A DNA stretch of 64,000 bases, from contig CM053329.1 in NCBI GenBank assembly GCA_028583605.1, positions 11,146,501 to 11,210,500 on the forward strand. The letters run 5' to 3'. Each line of letters opens with the position of its first letter. Positions within the stretch are counted from its first letter, which is position 1. The notes under the pieces are model-generated. The model was given only the letters and a program-made list of their open reading frames with translations. It was not told where the DNA came from and made no database searches. Source of the DNA: Dastarcus helophoroides (lineage: Eukaryota; Arthropoda; Insecta; Coleoptera; Bothrideridae). The position numbers were made by a program, and so were the translations under genes. Positions 33,591 to 43,967 of the stretch are shown piece after piece.

Positions 33591-36500
33591 TTTTGAGGAA
33601 TTTCGCCTTTTTAAAAGTTTCGAATATTTTCTAAAATGTCGTCTTTCTTGAAAATGTAGACTTTTTGAAAATATAGATTTTATATTCGATATTTTTTTGA
33701 AAAATTCAATTTTTAAAAAATTTGACATTTTCCAATTTCCACATTTTTCGAAATTTTTTTTTGAAAATTTCTTCGTTTTCCTGCTTTAATCTTTTTCTCG
33801 AAATTTAAACTTTTTGTGAATGCAAACCCTTTCGAAAAAATTTACTTTTTTCAACATTTCGATACTTTTCTAAAACTTTTGAAAAAAGTAAATATATCAG
33901 ATAATCGATATTCACAAAAAGTTTAAATTTCAAGAAAAAGGTTGATACTTTTCTAAAAATTTTGACTTATTTGAAAAAATTTTCGACTAAGTATTTTCAA
34001 GATTTTACTTCTTTTGAAAATTTTGACTTTTCCAAGTGTTGATTTTTTCGAAAATTTAGGCCTTTTTTAAAATATTGAATTTTTTAAGATTTTGTTATAT
34101 TTTTAAAATTTTTGCTGTTTGAATATTCTTACTTTGTCCAAAAGTACTTTTTGAAGTATTTCAACCTTTGCAAAATTTCACTTTTTTTTCTAAATATAAA
34201 ATTTTTTGAAAATTTCTATATTTGTTTGAATTATAAAAAATTTTGGTTATTCCTAAAAATGTTGACTTTGTTGGTTTTCAAAATTTTGATTTATTTCACA
34301 CACCATTTTCTTGAAAATTTGGAGATTCTTCGAAATTCCATTTTTCTGAAAAATTTCAATTGTTTATTTTTGAATCGAGAAATTTTTTTAATATCGAAAA
34401 GTTCAAATTATCAGAAAAATCGACGAAATAGACGATATTTTGAGGAATTAATATTTGGAATAACGCGAAGTTTTAAATAGTTAAAATTTGGAAAAGGACT
34501 GAAATTCTTCAAAAAATTAAAATTTTTAAAAATGATCAATATTATTTAAAACGTTAAAATTTCAAATAATCACAATTTTGGAAAGAAGTCGACTTTTTGA
34601 ATAAAAAAAAGAAAAATTTAAAATTTTGCAAATAATCAAAAATTTGAAAAAATTCAGCTCTTTAAAAGAAGTGACGCTTTAATATAATCGAATTTGTCAA
34701 ATAAAGAATTTTGAAATTAAAATTTTCTAAAACAGTCGAAATTGTGAAAAATGACAATATTTTAATAGAAAGCAAAAATTTTCGACTATTTGATTTTTTT
34801 TTAAATTCCATTTTAAAATTTTTTTGAAAATGTCGACAATTTTATATGAAAATGTTGACTTTATTTGGAAATTTCAAAACTGTTTCAAAATTTCCATTTT
34901 TTTGACTTTCCAATTAAAATTTTCAATTTTCTAAAAAATTTTCCTCTTTATTCAAAATTGCAGCTATCCAAAATTTTGATTTTTTTCGAAAATTTTAACT
35001 TCAAAATTTAAACCATTTTTTGAACTTTTTTAATAATTTTGGAATTTCTTCAATATGAAGACTTTTAGAAAAATTCGTTTCACTTCCAAAATTTGACCAA
35101 TAATTTTTCAATTTTTTAAAATCTCGATTTCTTTTTCAAAACTTTGACGATTTTTGAAATTCTATTCCACCAATTTCAAGATTTTAACTTTCTTGAAAAT
35201 TACAAATTTTTAAAAAAAATTCTTCAAATGTTCAAATTTTTAAAATGTCAATTTCTTCAGTGTTAAAATTTTTCTTTAGAATTTCGATTACTTTTTAAAA
35301 ATCTTGTAAATTCTAATTTACCATGAAAATATTTACATTATGCAAAATTACGATATACTTTTTTTGAAAATTTAAATTTGATTTTTTGTCTTCTTTAAAT
35401 TTCAACTTTTTTTGAAAATTTCTTCATATTTTCTAAAATTTAGACTTTTTCAAAAATTTCGTTTTGTCCAAAATCACAATATCTTTCGTTTCGAGATGAA
35501 ATTCGAAGTGTAGACCGTTTTTTTGGAAATGTTATTTTAAAACTTGAATTATTCTAATAAATTTTCTATTTTCGTGAAAATATGTATCTATTTTTTAAAT
35601 TCAGTTTTTTAAATCACAAAATTCGAAAATTTTTTCAATAAATTTCAAGTTTATCGAAATTTCTCCTCCTTCTGAAACTTACTAGTTTAAGTTTAAAAGT
35701 TTTATTTTTTAAGTCAACGGTAAATATGAAAATTGAAAATTTTTCAAAATTACGAATTTTTTCGCCACCATTTCCAATTTTTGAAATTATCGATTTCTTC
35801 AATGTTTGAATTTTTTTTCAAAATACCCATGTTTTTTACAATCGCAGCTTTTTTCTCGAAATTTTTACTGTCTACGAAAATTTTGACATTTCTTAAAATT
35901 CTGACGCCCGATCTTCGAGTTTTCAATATTTTTTTCGTAAATCTCGGTTTTTCCAAAATTTCTACCCCTTTGCGCATAGTGCTTGTTCTTTTTTTGATAA
36001 TTTTGAATTTTTAAATTTCGTATTTTTCAAATTTTGGTTTTTTCCGAAAATTTTAATTTGTCCCAAATTTTAACTTTTCAAAATTTGGAGCAATTTTGAA
36101 AGCTTTGTGGAAGATCTGAGAAGAAAATGGAAAAATTTCAAAAAAAATTGACAACTTTTGAAAAAATTTCAGGTTTTTTTCACCAGTTTTAATCTTTTTT
36201 TTTTTTGATGCAAACCTAAAAGATTTTTCTGAAATTTAGACCTTAAAACGAAATATCGAGGATAAAATCGAAATGTTCAGATGAAAGTCAAAAGTTCAAG
36301 AAACATATTCAAAATATTTTGAGGTAAAATCTGCAAGTTAAAATTTGGAGAATATTTTTATAAAATTTGGATTTTATAATCAAAATTTCGAGAAGAAAAT
36401 GAAAATCCTGAATTTATTAAGATAAAATTTTTTGTCAAGTTAAGATTGGTGAAATATTAAACAAATAAGTTAAAATAGCAAATTTAAATATATAATACAC
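33591..36500. repeat. TTTCGA array, alternating polarity
   Basis: T-rich from 33591 to 34370, A-rich from 34380 to 34780, T-rich to 36110, then A-rich to about 36480. The A-rich part 34390-34760 is similar to parts of 27060-29170 (AAATCGACGAAA.AGACGA, ACGCGAAGTTTT, AAAATTCAGC.CTTT). Confidence 0.8.
33791..33940. repeat. 31-bp inverted repeat in the array
   Basis: 33791-33821 and 33910-33940 are reverse complements with one mismatch (AAATTTAAACTTTTTGTGAAT core). A second, inner pair (TTTACTTTTTTCAA and TTGAAAAAAGTAAA) continues the stem, giving an almost continuous foldback of about 150 bases. Confidence 0.75.
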
Positions 36501-36598
36501 GGAAACCAAACTCGCGCAAATAAAATAATTTCTAAATTAAAAAACTAATTGCAAAATATGACGTCGGAGTGAAGAGGGTCATACAAATTTGACCACCT

Positions 36599-37244
36599 GC
36601 TGCATGGGCGAGGTGGGCCTCAAAAAATCATGAATGAAAGGATGGCCCCTAAGTTTAAAGAGCTCTTTTTGATTCTTGAAAAAGAGTAACTTTAACATAA
36701 CGATTCAGTGACTTTAAGCCTGGTTAGTCTTCTTCTTAAGTCGGATTAATTATATCTGCGTTTTTACTGTAAAATACGTTGTTTTTGCCTAAATCTTGAT
36801 TACGTTGACTGTTTTGATTTGTTGGTTGAAAAGCTGATTATTTATTATTTGTAACCTTCAATACCGAAATAATTCCGGGATCCCGGGATTGAGTAAATGT
36901 AATCTCGAAATCCAGGGATTTCCAGCTGCTGTAAGGACGAGGTAGGCTTCAAAAAATCGTGAATGAAAGAATGGCCCCTAAGTTTAAAGAGCTCTTATCG
37001 ATTCTTGAAAAAGAATAACTTCAACAGAAGGATTCAGTGATTTTAAGCCTGGTTAGTCTACTTCTTAAGTCTAATTAATTATATCTGCGTTTTTACCGTA
37101 AAATTTGTTGTTGTTGCCTAAATTACGTTGATTGTTTTGATTTGTTGGTTGAAAAGCTGATTTTCTTTATTTGTAACCTTCAATACCGAAATAATCCCGG
37201 GATCCCGGGACTGATTGAGTAAATGTAATTTCGAAATCCCGGAA
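36599..37244 (+). repeat. tandem duplication, two units of about 325 bp
   Basis: Unit 1 is 36599-36924 and unit 2 is 36925-37244. Both start GCTGC/GCTGCT..GGCGAGG/GACGAGG, share TGGCCCCTAAGTTTAAAGAG, TTTTAAGCCTGGTTAGTCT, TTGATTTGTTGGTTGAAAAG and AACCTTCAATACCGAAATAA, and end in CCGGGATCCCGGGA. No open frame spans them. An AATGAACGTATGATTGTCATTC palindrome lies just beyond, at about 37394. Confidence 0.9.
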
Positions 37245-37870
37245 TTAAAAATAAGAATCAGGATCGAATTCCCTAGTCGCATGGTACAAGTAAGCAACTC
37301 TTACCCACAACGCCACCTATGCCACCGATGCGAAACTGTGAATAGCTTCACAAAGCCAACGTACCAACAGAATAGAAAATTGATAATAAGCATTAGAATG
37401 AACGTATGATTGTCATTCCTTTAAAGAAGGAAAAATGCTAGCACTTGCATTTTACAAATTCAGATCGGTACAAGTTGAAGGTGCAAGAACTGTTTTATCA
37501 TACATTTTACCTTCACATTCCCCAGAGACGTTTTGCATGAATATTATTAAAAGCTACCGCGTACATATTTAGTGATATCCATACATTACAAATTCTTCAA
37601 CAACTTGTAATATAACTGGAATTCCTATCCCGATTTTTTACATATCAATCTTTATCCGACATTTCCGTAGTTTTACCGCTTATTAATGATCCGACTTATT
37701 GCATAAGAGAAATAAAACTATTTAAATCCTCTTTATTGCGCAGTCGAAGATTAACGACTAATTTTAAGCAAGTAAAACCAAGTTTATGGATCTTAAATGT
37801 TAGAGTTGTAAAAGTATGGCGCCACTTCGTTAATTAAGCATATAAAAACGCTAAAACATCTAACACTTAC
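37245..37870. other. intron of Kdm3, unclassified
   Basis: Nothing beyond AT-rich unique-looking DNA. It should be part of the intron after the 37871-37984 exon on the minus strand. Confidence 0.5.
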
Positions 37871-37984
37871 CTGAAATAATTTGAGCTGATTGTGATTTTG
37901 AAAGGCAAGTTCGTGGTCCAACAGAAACTCCACTGGTTGCAACTGAGACGCCAAATCTACGGTGGATACCAATGCTGTAAATGT
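37871..37984 (-). CDS. Kdm3: KDM3/JMJD1 histone demethylase, internal exon
   Basis: An internal coding exon of 114 bases (38 codons) on the minus strand. It is bounded by a TTTATTGTTTCAG acceptor and a GTAAGTGTT donor and is open in a single frame. It encodes TFTALVSTVDLASQLQPVEF, then LLDHELAFQNHNQLKLFQ. It continues in phase 0 from the upstream exon ending VQWPAL. Joined, the two resemble the N-terminal part of KDM3A/JMJD1 proteins, where VQWPA is followed by a hydrophobic stretch, a VxFL motif and a KLKxxQ-like end. KDM3 removes mono- and dimethyl marks from histone H3 lysine 9 in the nucleus. The zinc finger and JmjC catalytic domain must lie in later exons, outside the window to the left. 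No later exon was found down to position 1. Confidence 0.78.
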
Positions 37985-38187
37985 CTGAAACAATAAACGA
38001 TTGTTGACTTCGATTCTCGAATGATTTCCAAATCTGGACACGTTGGGAATTTTTGTAGAAATCTTTTTATACGATATTTTGAAATAAATAAAAAAAAATG
38101 CCAAGTTTGAACATTCTCAAATGTAAATCACGATAAAAATACAGAAAAACTTAATATCACTACAAGTCTCTAATTTTTATCTCATAT
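37985..38187. other. Kdm3 intron start of mariner, unclassified
   Basis: Short AT-rich intron sequence; nothing supportable. Confidence 0.4.
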
Positions 38188-38490
38188 ACGAGGGTAAATC
38201 AAATATGAACCGGAATTTCTATCATGTTGCCATAAGGGCGTCAGGGAGTGGGCGCATACCCTTAGACATGCCCAACCAAATTCCATTCTCGCCGTTCGTC
38301 AGTTGTAAATGCAATGTTTGAGTAAAAGGTTCATCCGCACGTTGCGCAGCGCATTACTGTTAAATGTTTTGCTGTTGAAAGTGTAAAGCCCGCCGAAATT
38401 CTTCGTAGACTACAGGCACAGTTTGGGGATACTTGTTTGAAGAAAAAAATGTTTGCAAGGACGAACTCAAGTTTTTAAATGTTAAACTTT
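38188..38490 (+). mobile_element. mariner 5' end, truncated
   Basis: After a TA, ACGAGGGTAAATCAAATATG is a mariner-type terminal repeat. A leader of about 125 bases follows, then MFE, a TAA at 38323-38325, and KVHPHVAQRITVKCFAVESV continuing KPAEILRRLQAQFGDTCL. The last part is the helix-turn-helix N-terminus of a mariner transposase of a different type from the copy at position 1. It breaks off into the TTTCGA array near 38490. It is a dead 5' fragment in a Kdm3 intron, on the strand opposite the host gene. Confidence 0.8.
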
Positions 38491-41400
38491 CATATATTGG
38501 ACTTGCAAATTACGCCTCTTTGAAAATTTCGACATTTTTCAAATTTTTTTCTTTTCGAAAGTTTCAGATTTCTTTGAAAATATTACAATCAAAAATTTTT
38601 GATAATTCGGGTTTTTTGGCTTTTTGAAAGATTGAAGATTACAACTTTTTTATCGAAATTTCGATTTTTTTCAAAATTTTGCCTTTTTGAAATTTTCAAC
38701 ATTTTTTAAAACTTTTACTTTTCAAGAATTTCAGATTTCGCCGACAACTTGATGACAATAAAACTTTTTGATAATTTCGAGTTTGTTGAAGGGTTGAATT
38801 TTTCCAAAAGTGCGATTGTATTAAAAATTTAGTCTCTGCAAAAATTTGATTCTTTTTAAAATTTGGGTTTTTTTAAATATTTCAACTTTTTCAAAATTTA
38901 CGTCTTTAAAATTTCAACTTTTTTATGCTTTAACTGTTTCCGAAAATGTATACTTTTTGAAATTTTCGTTTTTTTATAGAAATGTCACTTTTTTAAAGCT
39001 AACATTTTTTTCGACTTTTCGACTTTAGACTTTTCTGAAAATCTCGACTTTTTTGCAAAATTTCTAATTTCTAAAAATCCTCACTTTCTTGAAAATGTAG
39101 ATTTTCAAAAAAAAACTTTCTTAAAATTCTCGATTTTTTTAAAAATTTTAGCTCTCAAAATTATACCTTTTGAAAATTATATTTTTCTAAATCAAAATTT
39201 TGTCTGTTTTTTTAATTCCAAATATTTTAAAATATCGACTTTATTTAAAAATTTTATTTTTTTAATTTATGACTTTTTTTAGGTGGCCATTTTTTGAAAT
39301 TCTTGCATAATTTCGTGATTCTTTAATATTTTCTAATTTTCGTAAAAATTTCGACTTTTTCAAAATGTCAACTTTTTTGTCAATTTAAACCCTTTTTAAA
39401 AATCTTCGCTTTTAAATATTTCTAAAATTTTTCTACACGTAAATTTTTGAAAATCTGCGATTAAAAAATTTTGAATCCAAAACTTCAACTTTTCAAAATT
39501 TCGATTTTTTTTGAAAACTTTGACTTTCCTGATAATTTTGGCTTTTCTTGAATATTTAGACTTAAAAACATTCGGTACTAAAAATTTGATTGAACATTTT
39601 TTGAATCTCAATTTTATCCACATTTTGACTATTTTTGATATTTTAGATTATTTTCCAAAATTTCAATTCTAAAAATTTTGACTTAAAATTTAAACTTTTT
39701 TATGCTTCAATTTTTTCCAAAAATGTCTACATCGTAAAGCTGTCGATTTTTCTACAAATGTCGACTTAACAAAGTTTAGATTTTTTCGACTTCTCGACTG
39801 CAGACTTTTCTGAAAATTTCGACGTTTTTGCAAAATTTCTACTTTTTAAAAATCTTCTTTTGAAAACGTAAATTTTCGAAAAATTTCTACTTTTAAAAAA
39901 TCTTCTTTTGAAAATGTAGATTTTCAAAAAAACTTTCTTTCAAATTTTTGATTCTTTCAAAATTTTACCGTTTTGAGAATTATATTTTTTTTTAAATCAA
40001 AATTTTGACTACTTTTTTAATTCCAACTATTTTAAAATATCGACTTTATTTATAAATTTCATCTTTGTTACGATTTTTTTTAAATGGTAACTTTTTTGAA
40101 ATTTTTGATATAATTTCGTGATTCTTTAATATTCTCTAATTTTATCTGAAAATTTCGACTTTTCAAAAGATCAACTTTTTTTTCAATTTTAACCGTTTTT
40201 ATAAATCTTCGCTTCTAAATATTTCTAAATATTTTCAAAATTAAAATTTTTGAAAATTTGCGATTAAAAAATTTTATTAAAATCCAAAACTTCAAACTTT
40301 TTAAAACGATTTTGTTTTAAAAACTTCGACTTTCCTGATAATTTTGGCTTTTCTTGAATACTTAGACTTTTAAAATTTACCTTTTTGACGCTCCAACTGT
40401 TTCCGAAAATGACCACTTTTTTAAACTTTTGATTTTTTTTACAAATGTCGGTTTTTCAAAGTTTGGATTTTTTTCGACTTTAGACTTTTCTGAAAGTTTC
40501 GAATCTTTTGCAAAATTTCTACTTTTTAAAAATCCTTACTTTTTTTGAAAATGTATATTTTCAAACAAAACTTTCTTTAAAACGTTCGATTTTTTCCAAA
40601 TTTTACCTTTTTCTCAAAATTATACCTCTTTGAAAATTATATAATTTTTAACCAAAATGTTGACTACTTTTTTAGTTCCAAATATTTTAAAATATCGGAT
40701 TTATTTAAAAGTTTCATTTTTTTAATTTAGGACAGTTTTTTTAAGTGGCCATTTGTTTGAAGTTGCTATAATTTCGGATTTCTTTAATATTCTTTAATTT
40801 CTCTGGAAATTGCGACTTTTTCAAAATATCAACTTTTTTTCAATTTTAACCTTTTTCTATAAATCTTCGTTTTTATATAGTTTCAAATTTTTTCAAAATT
40901 TAAATTTTTGAAAAGTTACGATTAAAAGATTTTAATTAAATCCAAAACATCTTTTGAAAGTTAAGACTTCGATTTTTGTTGTTGAAAACTTCGACTTTAC
41001 TGATAATTTTGGCTTTTCTTGAACTTAAAAGCATTCGGATTGTACTAAAAATTTTGTTGAACATTTTTTAAATCTCAATTTTACACACATTTTAACTATT
41101 TTTGAAATGTTAGATTATTTTTCAAAATTTCAGCCTTTAAAAATTTTGACTTTTTTAAAATTTACCTTTTTTATGCTCCTACTGTTTTCGAAGATGGCTA
41201 CTTTTTGAAACTTTTGATTCTTTTTAGAAATGTCGCCTTTTCAAAGTTTAGATTTTTTTTCGACTTCAAACTTTTTTAAAAACTTCGACGTTTTTGCAAA
41301 ATTTCTACTTTTTAAAAACTCTTTTTTGATAAAGTAATTTTCGAAAAATTTCTACTTTTTAAAAATCTTCTTTTGAAAACGTAAATTTTCAAAAAAAAAA

Positions 41401-42333
41401 CTTTCTTTCAAATTTTAGATTTTTCAAAATTTAACCTTACTCGCAAAATTACACCTTTTTAAAAACTATATTTTTTTGATTAAAATATTGACTACTTTTT
41501 CAGTTCCAACTATTTTAAAATATCAACTTTGTTTGAAAATGTCATTTTTTTAATTTACGACTTTTTGTATGGCCATTTTTTTTAAATTTTGACTATAATT
41601 TCGTGATTTTTAATGTTTTCTATTTTTTCTGAAAATTCCAACTTTTTCAAAATGTCAACTTTTTTTTTCAATTTTAGCCTTTTTTCATAAATCTTCGCTT
41701 TTAAATAATTCTATATTTTTTTCACAATTTAAAGTTGCGATTAAAAAATTTTAAATAAATCCAAAACTTCAAACTTTTTAAAATGTCGATTTTTTTTTTT
41801 GGAAAATTTTGACTATCCTGATAATTTTGGCTTTTCTTGAAATAATTAGACTTCAGACCTTTAGACGTTCGGACTGTACTAAAAATTTGATTGAATATTT
41901 TTTGAATTTCAATTTTACTCACATTTTGACTATTTTTGAAATTTTAGATTATTTTTCAAAATTTTTAAAACTTTTTAAAAATTTTGAACTTTTCTGAAAA
42001 ATCCTTGTTTTTTCAAATTCACCAAATTTTTCAAAATGTCTACTTTTTCACAATTTTGACATTTCTTTGATTTTTTACGAATCCTAATTTTATTAATCTT
42101 AACTTTTCACAAAAATTGCGATATTTTTCAAGGTTTTGACTTTTTTTGAAAATTATAACTCCACAATTTTACCCTTCATCAAAATTTTAACTTATTCTTA
42201 ATATTTTGGAATTTTTTTTTTAAATTTCGACTTAATTACTAATTTTTTTTCAAAATATCGACTTTAAACTTTGATTTGTTTTTCAAAATTTCGACTTGTT
42301 TTGAGAATTTGAAATTTTTTGAAAACTGATATA
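38491..42333 (+). repeat. TTTCGA array with roughly 0.7-0.8 kb higher-order units
   Basis: The T-rich array here has a visible longer period. GTTTTTGCAAAATTTCTACTT, or a close variant, recurs at about 39050, 39823, 40505 and 41287. GATAATTTTGGCTTTTCTTG recurs at about 39530, 40338, 40998 and 41818. AATTTTAAAATATCGACTTTATTT-like blocks recur between them. The spacing is 670-820 bases, with at least four units. No coding. Confidence 0.8.
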
Positions 42334-42341
42334 ATTTTAAA

Positions 42342-42982
42342 CAGAGACTAAATAGACTGAACCTAACACGGTAAGCAGTGAAGCCAGTTAGAAGCCTGGC
42401 GAAAGCCTAGCTCCATCTAGCTCGCAATGCCCCCTTATTATTTGACAGACCTTTGCGAAGATAACATTGGTTTTTTTTGAAGAAAATGGGCTGTAACTAT
42501 AGGGAAGTGTATTGTGGATCATTGTTGAAACCTCAGTGAACACATTAGTGAAGGAAAATCAAGAGTTTCATTCTTTGGGTAGGTAAAAATAAAATATATA
42601 AATATTCAATTATCGGCGTGCGCGCGTCGCCATTTCACTGCAATCATGACGTGTTTACAGCACCGGCTTAACAATATTGTACACAGGCGTCGCGTATTGA
42701 AAGAAAATTATTTTACTATTAAACCAAGATGTCTTTGAAAATAGTTCTCCTGAACTTTTACCAAAAAGCACTTATAAAAATTATCCTATTGGTCCAAAAG
42801 CCCCTAATTCTAAAGTTTCATCTAAATCGTTAGAACCGTTACGCGGCAAGTTTCGTATTTATAAATTTTACTTAATCCGACCATATCAAAGAGTGCTGGA
42901 ATGCACCTCCCCACTTCCCCGCATTTTAGCTTCAACTGTACGCATGAGACAACATTGAAACGTTCAGTCTATTTAGTCTCTG
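42342..42982. mobile_element. hAT-type MITE (641 bp)
   Basis: The ends are perfect inverted repeats of 21 bases starting CAGAGACTAAATAG and ending CTATTTAGTCTCTG. Both flanks carry ATTTTAAA (42334-42341 and 42983-42990), an 8-bp target duplication. The CAGAG tip and 8-bp duplication are hallmarks of the hAT superfamily. The interior has no transposase frame, so it is non-autonomous. It lies in the Kdm3 intron, inside the TTTCGA array, and is therefore younger than that array. Confidence 0.9.
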
Positions 42983-42990
42983 ATTTTAAA

Positions 42991-43967
42991 TATTCATTTT
43001 TAGTTTTATTTATTTATTTCTTTTTTGAAAGATCGTTTTCTTCAAAATTTCAACTGTTTAAAGAGTTTCAATATTTCCAAATTTGGGCCTTTTTTAATGT
43101 CAATTTTTTCAAAATTTTCAAAAAATTCACAAAATTTAAAAAAAAAAGGTTTTTATAATTTTTTGAGAAAACGTCGACATTATAAAGACAGACGAATTTT
43201 TACAAGCAGTTCAAAGTTTTAGTCAAAAAAGCTGAAATTTTAAAAATTCAGTGTTGTAGCTTAATGTGCAAGAAAAACGCCATTTTCAAAAAAAAAAGTC
43301 GAAATGTTCAAAAAAAAGCTTTAAAAAATCCGAAACTCATAAAATTTTTTAAAAAGAAAGTGTTTTTGTAATATTTTTGGGAAAACCTCGACAGCTTCAA
43401 AAAGACAAAATTTTCACAAAAAGTTCAAAGTTGCAAGTCGAATTTTTCAAAATAAAAATCCATATTTACAAAAAGTTGAATTTCGAAAAAGGTCATTATT
43501 GAAAGAAAACGAAGTTATTTACAAAATTTTAGGATTAGGTATTAGTATGTCTTTGAAGATGACATCTTGGCTGTCGAAACGCGTTAAAAATAGAGCAACC
43601 TTTGATGTGTTTTTTAATCTTTCATGGTTTTAGGGGGCAAGTTTTGTATTTCAATTTAGAAAATGTCAAAATTTCCAGAAAGTTGCAATTAAAAAAATTA
43701 CGAATTTTCAAAATGAAAAATTTGTTGTTTTAAAAATTATGAATGTTTTAAAAAGCTAAAATCTTCAAAATAAGTCGAAATTTTCAAAGCGGTTGACACT
43801 GTTAAAAAGTTAGATTTAAATGAGTTAGAATTTCAGGAATAATTCGAAATTTTGAAGAAAACTGATAATTTTTGAAATGTTGAAATTTTTAAAGGCCGGA
43901 TTTTCAATACCGAAATTTCCATAAAAAATCAATATTTTGAAAAAGGTACATTTTTTTAAAACTAAAA
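42991..43967. repeat. TTTCGA array, switching from T-rich to A-rich
   Basis: T-rich to about 43140, then A-rich. It contains the second hammerhead-like repeat copy. Confidence 0.75.
43545..43670 (+). ncRNA. hammerhead-like motif in a dispersed repeat, copy 2
   Basis: Plus-strand copy of the repeat at 27880-28000: TTGAAGA (43553-43559), stem GACATC-TTG-GCTGTC, GAAA (43576-43579), CGCGT, then GAGCAACCTTTG.TGTGTT. One stem position has changed from T:G to C:G against copy 1, keeping a pair. The first core base is T instead of the required C, so an active ribozyme is unlikely. Confidence 0.4.
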
